From NCBI GenBank assembly GCA_049289035.1, contig JBAQIV010000069.1, positions 1-21,672 on the forward strand: a stretch of 21,672 nucleotides of DNA. Direction: 5' to 3'. The notes beneath the pieces are model-generated. The model had not been told where the DNA came from and did not search any database. It saw only the letters and a list, made by a program, of their open reading frames with translations. The position numbers were made by a program, and so were the translations under genes. The stretch comes from JAPUDQ01 sp049289035 (GTDB lineage Bacteria; Patescibacteriota; Saccharimonadia; Saccharimonadales; Saccharimonadaceae). Shown piece after piece: positions 13,423 to 19,907 of the stretch (its first letter is position 1; each line of letters begins with the position of its first letter).

Positions 13423-13425
13423 ATT

Positions 13426-13920
13426 ATGAAATACAACGAACTCAATCTCACCGCAAGCAAATCACGCAAACGTGTCGGCCGCGGTATTGCTGCTGGCCAG
13501 GGTAAAACCGCTGGTCGTGGTACTAAGGGTCAGGGCGCACGCACCGGCAAGAAGTTTGGTGCGAGTTTCATGGGCGGTCAGCGCCAGTTGGTGCAAGCTA
13601 TACCGAAAGCCCGTGGCTTTAAGAGCCTACGCGCTAAAGCGCAAGTGGTCTATCTCGATCAACTAAGCGCTGTGAAAGGTGCAACCATCGACAACATGGC
13701 GCTCTATGACGCCGGTCTGATTAGCACGCCATACCATACAGTGAAAGTCATCGCACGCGGTGAATACAAAGGCAAAGCTACCGTTAAAGTACAAGCCGCA
13801 AGCGCAAGCGTCGTTGCCGCACTCAAAAAAGCCGGCGGTAGTTTTGAAGCTATGCCGGTGCCGACCCTGCCGGTGAGTAGTAGAGAGAAGAAGGTGGAAG
13901 GACGTAACAACAAAGTGTAG
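13426..13920 (+). CDS. rplO: 50S ribosomal protein L15
   Basis: L15 is a late-assembly 50S protein with a long Gly/Arg-rich N-terminal extension into 23S rRNA. It has 164 aa. The signature KRVGRGIAAGQGKTAGRGTKGQGARTG covers about 15-41, and FMGGQRQLVQAIPKARGF follows. The C-terminal globular part ends with a basic tail. A 98-bp gap filled with heptamers separates it from rpsE. A terminator follows, so the rplC operon ends here and secY is transcribed separately. Confidence 0.97.
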   Translation: MKYNELNLTASKSRKRVGRGIAAGQGKTAGRGTKGQGARTGKKFGASFMGGQRQLVQAIPKARGFKSLRAKAQVVYLDQLSAVKGATIDNMALYDAGLISTPYHTVKVIARGEYKGKATVKVQAASASVVAALKKAGGSFEAMPVPTLPVSSREKKVEGRNNKV

Positions 13921-13923
13921 TAC

Positions 13924-13944
13924 GTATACCGTAGAACGTATAAC
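13924..13944. repeat. Heptamer array (gtatacc type) after rplO
   Basis: Three in-register units, gtatacc, gtagaac, gtataac, directly after the rplO stop. They are of the same type as the 13335-13404 tract. Confidence 0.6.
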
Positions 13945-13964
13945 GCACATATTGTCATATATAT

Positions 13965-13998
13965 ACAAAATCCGTCACAGTCCGTGGCGGATTTTTGT
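13965..13998 (+). terminator. Terminator of the rplC-rplO operon
   Basis: Stem aaaatccgtcac (13967-13978) with gtggcggatttt (13984-13995), one G-U pair, 5-nt loop, ending in a run of five T. A clear intrinsic terminator. Confidence 0.85.
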
Positions 13999-14060
13999 TA
14001 TGTAGAGTAAACGTTTTCTAGCACGCCCAGATGAATATATTACGCTAGTGATTGCAATGA

Positions 14061-14078
14061 CCGCTCCCTTAGGGGCGG
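14061..14078 (+). other. GC-rich hairpin before secY
   Basis: ccgctcc (14061-14067) pairs with ggggcgg (14072-14078), with one G-U pair and a 4-nt loop, in the 257-bp rplO-secY gap. Its role is not clear: it could be a second terminator without a T-run or a regulatory fold. Confidence 0.4.
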
Positions 14079-14117
14079 GCTTAGTTGCCATTTTAAAACG
14101 GTAAACTAAAAAATTTC

Positions 14118-14168
14118 TTGCGAATTGTAAACTACAAACTATAAATTGGTTTCCATTACTGCTACAAT
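14118..14168 (+). promoter_or_regulatory. secY promoter region with heptamers
   Basis: TTGCGA (14118-14123), 16 nt, TATAAA (14140-14145) form one possible promoter. TACAAT at 14163-14168 is a second -10 that would give an almost leaderless secY mRNA. Three heptamers, ttgtaaa, ctacaaa, ctataaa (14125-14145), overlap it. No Shine-Dalgarno sequence precedes the ATG at 14178. Confidence 0.45.
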
Positions 14169-14177
14169 AAATACAAT

Positions 14178-15596
14178 ATGAATTGGAAAACTATTTTGTT
14201 GTCGCTCAAGAACCGCGACATGCAGCGACGCTTGCTCACGCTGCTGGCTATCATCATCGTCTATCGCTTTTTATCGCACGTGCCGATCCCATTGGCTGAG
14301 CCGACGCAACTTCGGACAATCATAGACAACACGCTGCAATCTTCACAGTTTGGTGGTTTTTTGAACCTCATGAGCGGTGGCGCGCTGGCTAGCCTGAGTA
14401 TTGTGCTCGTGGGCCTTAGCCCGTATATTACCGCGAGTGTGATCACGCAGCTACTGACCAAAGCTATCCCTAAGCTCGAAGAGCTGCACAAAGACGGTGA
14501 GACCGGACGGCGCAAGATAAACCAATGGACACGTATCATCACCTTTCCGCTGGCTATATTGCAATCGATTGCCTTCATCTTCATCATCCGGCAGTCGGTG
14601 CTTGCCGGAAGTACGGCTGTACTTAACCAAATGAACATATGGGAATGGGTGGTCGCCGTGACGGCTATGACAGCAGGCGCAATGATGATGATGTGGCTGG
14701 GTGAGCTGGCGACTGAGCAGGGTGTAGGTAACGGTATATCGCTGCTGATTTTTGCCGGTATTGTGTCGCAGTTACCCAAAACATTGGGTGAGATCGGTAG
14801 CTCGCTATTTACGGTGACCAAGCCCGAAGATGCGCTGCATGTTTTCAACTGGTTTACGGTTGGCTGGCTCAATGGGCTCGCGTTTTGGGTGGTGCTGGCG
14901 ATTAGCCTCATAGGGCTCATCGTGTTGTATTTCCTTGTCAAGATAAACGAAGCGCAGCGTGTCATCACAATCAACTACGCCAAGCGCGTGCACGGCAACA
15001 GCGCCTACGGTGGCGTACAGAGCATATTGCCGGTCAAACTCATTACGGCTGGCGTGATACCGATCATCTTTGCCGTCGCGTTTTTGGCGCTACCAGCGTT
15101 TATCGGGCAGGTGCTGCGTTCGACGCACAACACCCAGTGGGTGAGTCTCGGTGAAAACTTAGTGCGCTGGTTTCAGACGCCGCAACCTGGCGTGTTTGGA
15201 CTGAGCAATGACTGGACGACGTTTATTTATCCGATCGCATACTTCCTCCTTGTGGTGGCGTTTACGTATTTTTACACCGGCATTGTTTTCAATAGCAATG
15301 AAATTGCCGAGAACCTGCAAAAACAAGGTGGCTTTATAGAAAACGTCCGCCCAGGCATACAAACCGAACGCTATTTAGCGCGGACTGTCACACGTTTGAC
15401 GCTGTTTGGGTCAATTGCACTTGGTCTTATATCGGTGTTGCCGTTTGTATTTGAGTATGTCTTTGCGCAGCTCGGCATACAGGCGGCCAATCTCGCTATC
15501 GGTGGTACGGGGCTGCTTATCGTCGTGTCTGTTGCACTTGAGACACTGCGTCAGGTGAACTCGCGGGCGCTGATGGTGACGTACGACCAGTATTAG
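14178..15596 (+). CDS. secY: Protein translocase subunit SecY
   Basis: SecY is the channel of the Sec translocon. It has 472 aa and about ten membrane spans. The N-terminus, MNWKTILLSLKNRDMQRRLLTLLAIIIVYRF, starts the first span. The plug region follows (FGGFLNLMSGGALASLSIVLVGLSPYITASVITQLL). Later features are GELATEQGVGNGISLLIFAGIVSQLP, the cytoplasmic loop with QRVITINYAKRV, and the C-terminal loop NLQKQGGFIENVRPGIQTERYL. It sits in the usual spc place after rplO but has its own promoter and no clear ribosome-binding site. The usual adk and map genes do not follow. Confidence 0.97.
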   Translation: MNWKTILLSLKNRDMQRRLLTLLAIIIVYRFLSHVPIPLAEPTQLRTIIDNTLQSSQFGGFLNLMSGGALASLSIVLVGLSPYITASVITQLLTKAIPKLEELHKDGETGRRKINQWTRIITFPLAILQSIAFIFIIRQSVLAGSTAVLNQMNIWEWVVAVTAMTAGAMMMMWLGELATEQGVGNGISLLIFAGIVSQLPKTLGEIGSSLFTVTKPEDALHVFNWFTVGWLNGLAFWVVLAISLIGLIVLYFLVKINEAQRVITINYAKRVHGNSAYGGVQSILPVKLITAGVIPIIFAVAFLALPAFIGQVLRSTHNTQWVSLGENLVRWFQTPQPGVFGLSNDWTTFIYPIAYFLLVVAFTYFYTGIVFNSNEIAENLQKQGGFIENVRPGIQTERYLARTVTRLTLFGSIALGLISVLPFVFEYVFAQLGIQAANLAIGGTGLLIVVSVALETLRQVNSRALMVTYDQY

Positions 15597-15618
15597 TCGC
15601 TCGGTAAAACCTCGCTCT

Positions 15619-15665
15619 AAAGAAGGGGACGGTTGTCCCCCTCTTTGATCCGCCAAGTGGCGGAT
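15619..15665 (+). terminator. Tandem hairpins after secY
   Basis: A 12-bp stem with one mismatch (15619-15630 with 15635-15646, aaagaaggggac and gtccccctcttt) is followed by a perfect 8-bp stem (atccgcca 15648-15655 with tggcggat 15658-15665). The first ends in a short T-run, so it probably terminates secY. Confidence 0.6.
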
Positions 15666-15685
15666 GATTACCCCCTGGATATTGT

Positions 15686-15722
15686 ATGGATATAGATCGA
15701 AATAAATTCGAACTATATCCAT
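15686..15722. other. AT-rich palindrome downstream of secY
   Basis: atggatatag (15686-15695) pairs with ctatatccat (15713-15722). After one A-A mismatch, tcgaa (15697-15701) pairs with ttcga (15107 offset within the line, at 15707-15711) around the 5-nt loop ataaa. Possible operator or third hairpin. Confidence 0.5.
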
Positions 15723-15800
15723 GAAAAATACGTAGGGCGCAATAGTAATCACCAGCCGCCCCACCCGATCACAACTTTTTACGATTTTTATAGATTATTA

Positions 15801-15829
15801 TTGACACAATGTCGCGAGGGGTGCAAAAT
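15801..15829 (+). promoter_or_regulatory. Candidate promoter leading into the GC-rich island
   Basis: Consensus TTGACA at 15801-15806, 17 nt, CAAAAT at 15824-15829. No ribosomal gene follows for more than 1 kb, so a transcript from here (start near 15836) would mainly cover the GC-rich island. Confidence 0.5.
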
Positions 15830-15911
15830 ACTACCTAAGCTAATAGGTGAGTTGGTTGAGTGTATTCTCCCGACTCCTGTAGCACATTAACACGCCAAGT
15901 AGTATTAGTTA

Positions 15912-15940
15912 GAAGGAAGAAGGAAGAAGGAAGAAGGAAG
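15912..15940. repeat. Heptamer array (gaaggaa x4)
   Basis: Four perfect gaaggaa units plus one base, 8 bp inside the left inverted repeat of the GC-rich island. Confidence 0.9.
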
Positions 15941-16154
15941 TTTGATGATCCGTTGTGTGTGCATGAGATGCCTCTCGTGTGCCTGCAAAGGATCATCAAG
16001 CGCACCGTGTTTGGTGAACCTGGGTGTACGCTGCTGCGTGCGCCGATCTGGGTGAGGTTTCGGCCTTACCTATCTCGACGCGTTGCTTTTTGACGCGTCA
16101 CCTCGAAAAATACCCCCCGTGCCCGCGCAAGCGGGTAGAAGGAGACGAACACTG

Positions 16155-16337
16155 ATGACACGCATCCGCGGTTCCACCACCGACGCCATCAACAAGGCCA
16201 CCGGCACCCACTCGCACATGCAGGGCTCGAAGGACGCCGGCCGCGTCGTGGACCAGGCACCGATCGTGGCCGACACCTCCGCGCACATCGACGCGTCCAA
16301 TTCGCAGGCCGCTCTGGGCGTCAGCATCCTCGTCTGA
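16155..16337 (+). CDS. Small ORF with high-GC codon use, unknown
   Basis: I do not recognise this 60-aa product (begins MTRIRGSTTDAINKATGTHS, ends AALGVSILV). In favour of a real gene: a strong ribosome-binding site agaaggaga (16137-16145) at good spacing, and 55 of 60 codons ending in G or C, quite unlike the ribosomal genes around it but usual for a high-GC actinobacterium. There is no membrane span, no cysteine and no clear domain. It lies inside the inverted-repeat-bounded island between secY and infA. It may have come from an actinobacterial host or phage. An assembly chimera must also be considered. Confidence 0.5.
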   Translation: MTRIRGSTTDAINKATGTHSHMQGSKDAGRVVDQAPIVADTSAHIDASNSQAALGVSILV

Positions 16338-16748
16338 CGCCCGCAGGCCGACATCCACCTACAACCGAGCGAGAAAAGGAGTGAGTCACACGCTCAGCCT
16401 GGTCGCCCCGTCAACGGGCGGCCAGGCGCTGGGGTCACCATAAGCCTACGGGTCCGTGACCCTACACAAGCGGCTGTCAGGGCCGCTTGTGCTGACGCTG
16501 GTAGTCCCGGCTGACAGCGTCAGTATCCACCGGCTCCTTGCACCCCTGACCTAGGTGCCTGAAGCCGGTTCTGCCACGTGGGCTGCCTCCATCCCAGCTC
16601 TTCCAAGTGACCCCACTGTAACACGGGTGAATGCGGACTCCAGAGAGCGGGTGGGAGGTAATACTTCCACCCGCTCGACGGGGAAGACCTATCTACTACT
16701 TGGCGTGTACACGCCCTATCAGTACACAACGAAGCATCTGAGAGAGGT

Positions 16749-16760
16749 GTTTTTTATTTT
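16749..16760 (+). terminator. T-rich tract after the island
   Basis: gttttttatttt follows the right inverted repeat by about 40 nt. With the preceding stems it could end a transcript begun at 15836. There is no tight stem directly before it, so the call is weak. Confidence 0.3.
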
Positions 16761-16795
16761 CACCCCATTTTGCATGGTGCGTATTCCATACCCCA

Positions 16796-16818
16796 CGCTG
16801 ATTATGCTATAATCAGCG
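16796..16818. promoter_or_regulatory. Palindrome overlapping an extended -10 before infA
   Basis: Perfect 9-bp arms cgctgatta (16796-16804) and taatcagcg (16810-16818) with a 5-nt centre. The centre and right arm contain TGCTATAAT (TATAAT at 16808-16813), an extended -10. It may be an operator-promoter for the infA operon or a terminator stem. A second palindrome, catcgcgatg, follows near 16824-16833. Confidence 0.45.
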
Positions 16819-16857
16819 CATTACATCGCGATGCGAGATAGTCTTTTGGTACAGGGG

Positions 16858-16886
16858 TTTACTTGAGATGAGTTTTCAGGTATACT
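16858..16886 (+). promoter_or_regulatory. infA promoter
   Basis: TTTACT (16858-16863), 17 nt, TATACT (16881-16886). The start would be near 16893, only about 9 nt before the infA ATG at 16902, with no Shine-Dalgarno sequence. Confidence 0.5.
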
Positions 16887-16901
16887 GGCTATTTGTAACG
16901 T

Positions 16902-17156
16902 ATGGCCGCAAACAAGGAAGTAATCAAGCTCGTAGGAAAGGTGGTGGAAGCACTGCCCAATACTCAGTTTCGTGTCGAACTTGAAAACGGCCACACAATC
17001 ATCGCCCACGTGTCAGGAAAGATGCGCAAGCACTATATACGGTTAGTGCCGGGTGATACAGTCGAGGTTGAGTTGACCCCTTATGATCTGACAAAGGGCA
17101 GAATCAGCTTCCGACTAAAGGACGATAAAACATTTAACGGGAGACAAGCGGCATGA
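16902..17156 (+). CDS. infA: Translation initiation factor IF-1
   Basis: IF-1 is an S1/OB-fold protein that occupies the 30S A site during initiation. It has 84 aa: the canonical core covers 1-73 (KVVEALPNTQFRVELENGHTIIAHVSGKMRKHYIRLVPGDTVEVELTPYDLTKGRISFR). About ten extra residues (DDKTFNGRQAA) lie beyond the usual 72-aa end. The start is almost leaderless from the TATACT box at 16881. The ATGA overlap with rpmJ couples the two. It opens the alpha-operon part of the cluster and lies directly after the GC-rich island rather than after map. Confidence 0.97.
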   Translation: MAANKEVIKLVGKVVEALPNTQFRVELENGHTIIAHVSGKMRKHYIRLVPGDTVEVELTPYDLTKGRISFRLKDDKTFNGRQAA

Positions 17157-17272
17157 AAGTACGCGCAAGCGTCAAAAAGATTGATCTCAAAGGCGACAAA
17201 ATTGTTCGCCGTAAAGGTCGTCTGTATGTCATAAACAAAAAGAAACCCAAAAACAAGCAGAGGCAGGGCTAA
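17153..17272 (+). CDS. rpmJ: 50S ribosomal protein L36 (zinc-free)
   Basis: L36 is the smallest 50S protein. It has 39 aa, beginning MKVRASVKKIDLKGDKIVRR and ending KKKPKNKQRQG. The frame of the family (MKVRASVKK, then KIVRRKGRLYVI, then KQRQG) is clear. All four zinc ligands are lost: the usual Cys-x-x-Cys near residue 11 reads D-L-K-G, and the later Cys and His are Asn and Lys. The start overlaps the infA stop (ATGA), with a ribosome-binding site cgggaga upstream. R104 copy 5 follows 2 nt after the stop. Confidence 0.95.
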   Translation: MKVRASVKKIDLKGDKIVRRKGRLYVINKKKPKNKQRQG

Positions 17273-17274
17273 AT

Positions 17275-17378
17275 ATGCAACATGGTAAATGCAACATGCA
17301 ACATGGGATAATCGCATTTGGGACTGTTTCTTCCCATTTTGCTTACCCCATTTTGCCTAACCCTACGACCGAAGGGAG
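17275..17378 (+). repeat. R104 element, copy 5 (rpmJ-rpsM)
   Basis: 104 bp, type 3 heptamers (second unit atggtaa, shared only with copy 6). The end reads ctacgaccgaagggag, the rpsM ribosome-binding site. Confidence 0.95.
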
Positions 17379-17385
17379 TATCTAG

Positions 17386-17772
17386 ATGGCTCGTATCGCA
17401 AACGTGGTCATACCTGACCAAAAACAAGTTCATATAAGCCTGCGCTATATCTATGGCATTGGTCCTGTTCATGCTGCGCGCATATGCGAAGCAACCAAGA
17501 TTGAGCCTACGACTCGCGTCAAAGACCTAACTGAGGCCGAGCTCAAAAAGCTACGCGACGAAATAGATAGTAATTACACTGTCGAAGGTGACTTGCAGCG
17601 CGTCGTGACCGGTAACATCAAGCGCCTCAAAGACATCGGTAGCTACCGTGGTCTTCGTCACAAAAACAATTTGCCATCGCGCGGACAGCGGACTCGTACC
17701 AATGGTCGAACCCGTCGCGGCAAACGAATCGCCGTCGGTGGTTCGCAACCTAAAGCAGCAACCAAGACGTAG
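17386..17772 (+). CDS. rpsM: 30S ribosomal protein S13
   Basis: S13 is a 30S head protein that contacts P-site tRNA and the L5 bridge. It has 128 aa beginning MARIANVVIPDQKQVHISLRYIYGIG. The conserved GSYRGLRHKNNLPSRGQRTRTNGRTRRG lies at about 85-112, and a basic tail reaches the P site. The ATG is 7 nt after the R104 GGAG. A short 9-nt gap leads to rpsK. Confidence 0.97.
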   Translation: MARIANVVIPDQKQVHISLRYIYGIGPVHAARICEATKIEPTTRVKDLTEAELKKLRDEIDSNYTVEGDLQRVVTGNIKRLKDIGSYRGLRHKNNLPSRGQRTRTNGRTRRGKRIAVGGSQPKAATKT

Positions 17773-17781
17773 GATATCTAT

Positions 17782-18231
17782 ATGACTGAAGAAACAACTA
17801 CCCCCATAGCACCTGTTGAAGCGCCTACTACACCTGAAGCAGCCAAACCTGTCGCCAAGAGTCGTAAAAAAACTCGCCGATCAGTACCGACTGGCCAGCT
17901 TCACATACAGGCCACATTCAATAACACCATCATTACCTTTAGCGACAAAAAGGGCAACGTCATTGCGGCCAGTTCAGCTGGCGCCTGCGGCTTCCGCGGG
18001 AGCAAAAAAGGCACTGCCTATGCTGCACAGATTGCCGCCGAAAAAGCCGCTGAGGTCGCCAAGGCTCAATACGGCCTCGCCTCAGTTGACGCATTTGTCA
18101 AAGGTGTCGGCTTGGGCCGTGACGCAGCTATTCGCACTATGCAAAACTTCGACATTCGTGTCGACAGTATCCGCGATGTAACCGGTGTCCCACACGGCGG
18201 CGTCCGACCAAAACGACAGAGGAGAGCATAA
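17782..18231 (+). CDS. rpsK: 30S ribosomal protein S11
   Basis: S11 forms part of the 30S platform near the mRNA exit. It has 149 aa. Residues 1-30 are a Thr/Pro/Ala/Glu-rich extension (ETTTPIAPVEAPTTPEAAK) beyond the usual protein. The family begins at SVPTGQLHIQATFNNTIITFSDKKGN. The signature RDAAIRTMQNFDIRVDSIRDVTGVPHGGVRPKRQRR closes it. The start lies 9 nt after rpsM, whose end gives only a weak ribosome-binding site. R104 copy 6 follows one base after the stop. Confidence 0.97.
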   Translation: MTEETTTPIAPVEAPTTPEAAKPVAKSRKKTRRSVPTGQLHIQATFNNTIITFSDKKGNVIAASSAGACGFRGSKKGTAYAAQIAAEKAAEVAKAQYGLASVDAFVKGVGLGRDAAIRTMQNFDIRVDSIRDVTGVPHGGVRPKRQRRA

Positions 18232-18232
18232 T

Positions 18233-18336
18233 ATGCAACATGGTAAATGCAACATGCAACATGGGATAATCGCATTTGGGACTATTTCTTCCCATTTTGC
18301 TTACCCCATTTTGCTTAACCCTGCGACCGAAGGGAG
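18233..18336 (+). repeat. R104 element, copy 6 (rpsK-rpsD)
   Basis: 104 bp, type 3 heptamers like its neighbour, copy 5. It ends gcgaccgaagggag, the rpsD ribosome-binding site. Confidence 0.95.
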
Positions 18337-18343
18337 TATTTAA

Positions 18344-18961
18344 ATGGCCCGAGATCGTTCACCCATCGTCAAGCAATCGCGCCGCGAAGGCTACGCATTG
18401 CACGTCAAAGCCCACAAAATTATGGCGAAGAAATCAGGCATTCCCGGCCAGCACAGCGGTGGTCGCCAGGGCAAACAAAGCCTGTACGCTACGCAACTAC
18501 GTGAAAAGCAAAAAGTTCGCCGTACCTACGGCCTGCTTGAAAAGCAGTTTGCGCGTCTCATGAGCGATGCCAACCGCAGCAAAGGCAAATCAGGTGAAAT
18601 CCTCTTGCAGCTGCTCGAGCGTCGCCTCGACAACGTCATTTATCGCGCCGGTCTCAGTACCTCACGCCGTGGCGCTCGCCAACTCGTCACTCATGGCCAC
18701 TTCCTACTCAACGGCCGCCGCGTCGACATACCATCGATTCGTGTGAACATAGGCGACGTCATAACTGTTCGTCCCAAGAGCACCAAGAGCGAATATTTTG
18801 TACACATCGACGATGTCGTCAAAAACACCTCTCAAGTTCCGTTGAGCTGGCTCAAAAGCGACGTCAAAAAACTCACTGTCACCATTACCGGTGTACCAAC
18901 TCGTGACGAAGCCGAACCCGACATCAATGAACAACTAATCGTTGAGTACTACTCACGCTAA
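18344..18961 (+). CDS. rpsD: 30S ribosomal protein S4 (zinc-free)
   Basis: S4 is a primary assembly protein of the 30S body and in Escherichia coli the alpha-operon repressor. It has 205 aa, the full length, beginning MARDRSPIVKQSRREGYALH. The N-terminal zinc cysteines of some S4 proteins are absent. The S4 RNA-binding domain carries RLDNVIYRAGLSTSRRGARQLVTHGHFLLNGRRVDIPS at about 92-129. The C-terminal NEQLIVEYYSR is canonical. The ATG follows R104 copy 6. rpoA follows after 21 nt. Confidence 0.97.
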   Translation: MARDRSPIVKQSRREGYALHVKAHKIMAKKSGIPGQHSGGRQGKQSLYATQLREKQKVRRTYGLLEKQFARLMSDANRSKGKSGEILLQLLERRLDNVIYRAGLSTSRRGARQLVTHGHFLLNGRRVDIPSIRVNIGDVITVRPKSTKSEYFVHIDDVVKNTSQVPLSWLKSDVKKLTVTITGVPTRDEAEPDINEQLIVEYYSR

Positions 18962-18982
18962 CCCACTAAGGAGATACTTACT

Positions 18983-19906
18983 ATGTCACAAGCTATCCAC
19001 AATCCTAGCCTGGCCAAGGTCGACGACCACAGCAAGACTAGCGCTACATTTGTCGTTGAACCGCTCCATACTGGGTACGGTATGACACTCGGTAACTCAC
19101 TTCGCCGTGTCTTGCTGAGTAGTATCGAGGGTGCCGCTATTGTCGCATTCCGTGTCGACGGTGCTACCCACGAGTTTACGACTATCAAAGGTGTCGTCGA
19201 AGACGTTGTCGACATCATGCTCAACCTCAAAAACGTGCGCGTTCGTGCTCACAACGACCGACCCGTTGAGATGCGTCTCGAGAAAAAGGGCGCCGGCGTC
19301 GTAACGGCCGCCGACATCAAACTGTCTGACGACATTGAAATCGTCAACCCCGACGCTGTTATTTGTACCATCGACGACCCGAAAGCATCTGTCGTCATGG
19401 ACCTCGTCGTTGAGACTGGTCGCGGCTACCGCACCATCGAAGAATCAGGTGCACAGCGTCTGCACAGCGACATGATTGCACTTGATGCTATCTTTAGCCC
19501 TGTACTGCGTGTTCGCTACAAAGTGGAAAACACACGTGTTGGCCAAACCACCGACCTCGACAAACTGCTCCTGACCATCGACACTGACGGTAGTATGAGC
19601 CCACGCGACGCGTTCGAAGAAGCTGCTGCAATTTTGATCAACCAATACACCGCACTCGCTGGTAGTACACGGGTTGACTCTGCGCCAACGCCAGGCGTTC
19701 GCGACGACAACGGCGACGCCGAGCTGATGACGCCCATCGAAGACCTCAATCTGACCGCTCGCACTACTAATGCGCTTATCAACAACGAAATCCGTACCAT
19801 CAATGACCTCGTCACCCTCAGTGAAACCGACCTGCGCGAGCTCAAAGGCTTTGGCAGCAAAGCCCTCGACGAAGTCAAAGAAAAACTGGCGGAGATGGAG
19901 TTCTAA
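18983..19906 (+). CDS. rpoA: RNA polymerase subunit alpha
   Basis: The alpha subunit dimerises to nucleate RNA polymerase. It has 307 aa. The N-terminal domain starts MSQAIHNPSLAKVDDHSKTS and contains PLHTGYGMTLGNSLRRVLLSSIEGAAI at about 31-57, the dimer interface. The C-terminal domain (about 247-305) has the helix-hairpin-helix pattern EDLNLTARTTNALINNEIRTINDLVTLSETDLRELKGFGSKALDEVKEKL. The ribosome-binding site aaggaga is 9 nt before the ATG. It lies in the standard place between rpsD and rplQ. Confidence 0.98.
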   Translation: MSQAIHNPSLAKVDDHSKTSATFVVEPLHTGYGMTLGNSLRRVLLSSIEGAAIVAFRVDGATHEFTTIKGVVEDVVDIMLNLKNVRVRAHNDRPVEMRLEKKGAGVVTAADIKLSDDIEIVNPDAVICTIDDPKASVVMDLVVETGRGYRTIEESGAQRLHSDMIALDAIFSPVLRVRYKVENTRVGQTTDLDKLLLTIDTDGSMSPRDAFEEAAAILINQYTALAGSTRVDSAPTPGVRDDNGDAELMTPIEDLNLTARTTNALINNEIRTINDLVTLSETDLRELKGFGSKALDEVKEKLAEMEF

Positions 19907-19907
19907 T

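Larger units (their letters stand above)
15890..16708. other. GC-rich, hairpin-dense island bounded by inverted repeats
   Basis: The perfect 15-bp inverted repeat acacgccaagtagta (15890-15904) and tactacttggcgtgt (16694-16708) bounds 819 bp. The core, from about 15980, is clearly richer in G+C than the rest of the window and full of strong stems: 15942-15951 with 15990-15999; gacgcgt 16077-16083 with acgcgtc 16093-16099; cccgc-gcaa-gcggg 16122-16135; 16397-16427 (about 13 bp with a bulge); 16465-16474 with 16482-16491; 16492-16500 with 16515-16523; 16645-16654 with 16667-16676. The right end carries the palindrome ggcgtgtacacgcc (16702-16715). It is either DNA acquired from a high-GC bacterium or the gene of a large structured RNA. 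It holds one credible small ORF (16155-16337). I recognise no known RNA family. Confidence 0.6.

Noticed and set aside
15860..16093. 77-aa ORF at the left edge of the island
   Set aside because: It translates the gaaggaa array and crosses the inverted repeat; the composition is not protein-like.
16381..16443. 20-codon GTG-started ORF in the island
   Set aside because: The ribosome-binding segment overlaps the GTG itself, and the sequence is better explained by the strong hairpin at 16397-16427.
15890..16708. RNase P RNA, tmRNA, SRP RNA or group I/II intron
   Set aside because: The conserved RNase P segments, a tmRNA tRNA-like end, the SRP loop and a group II domain V were not found by eye on either strand. 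A covariance search would be needed to be final.
16555..16812. 85-aa plus-strand ORF and 69-aa minus-strand ORF at 16520-16729
   Set aside because: They run across hairpins and the island edge, with no ribosome-binding site and no coding-type codon pattern.
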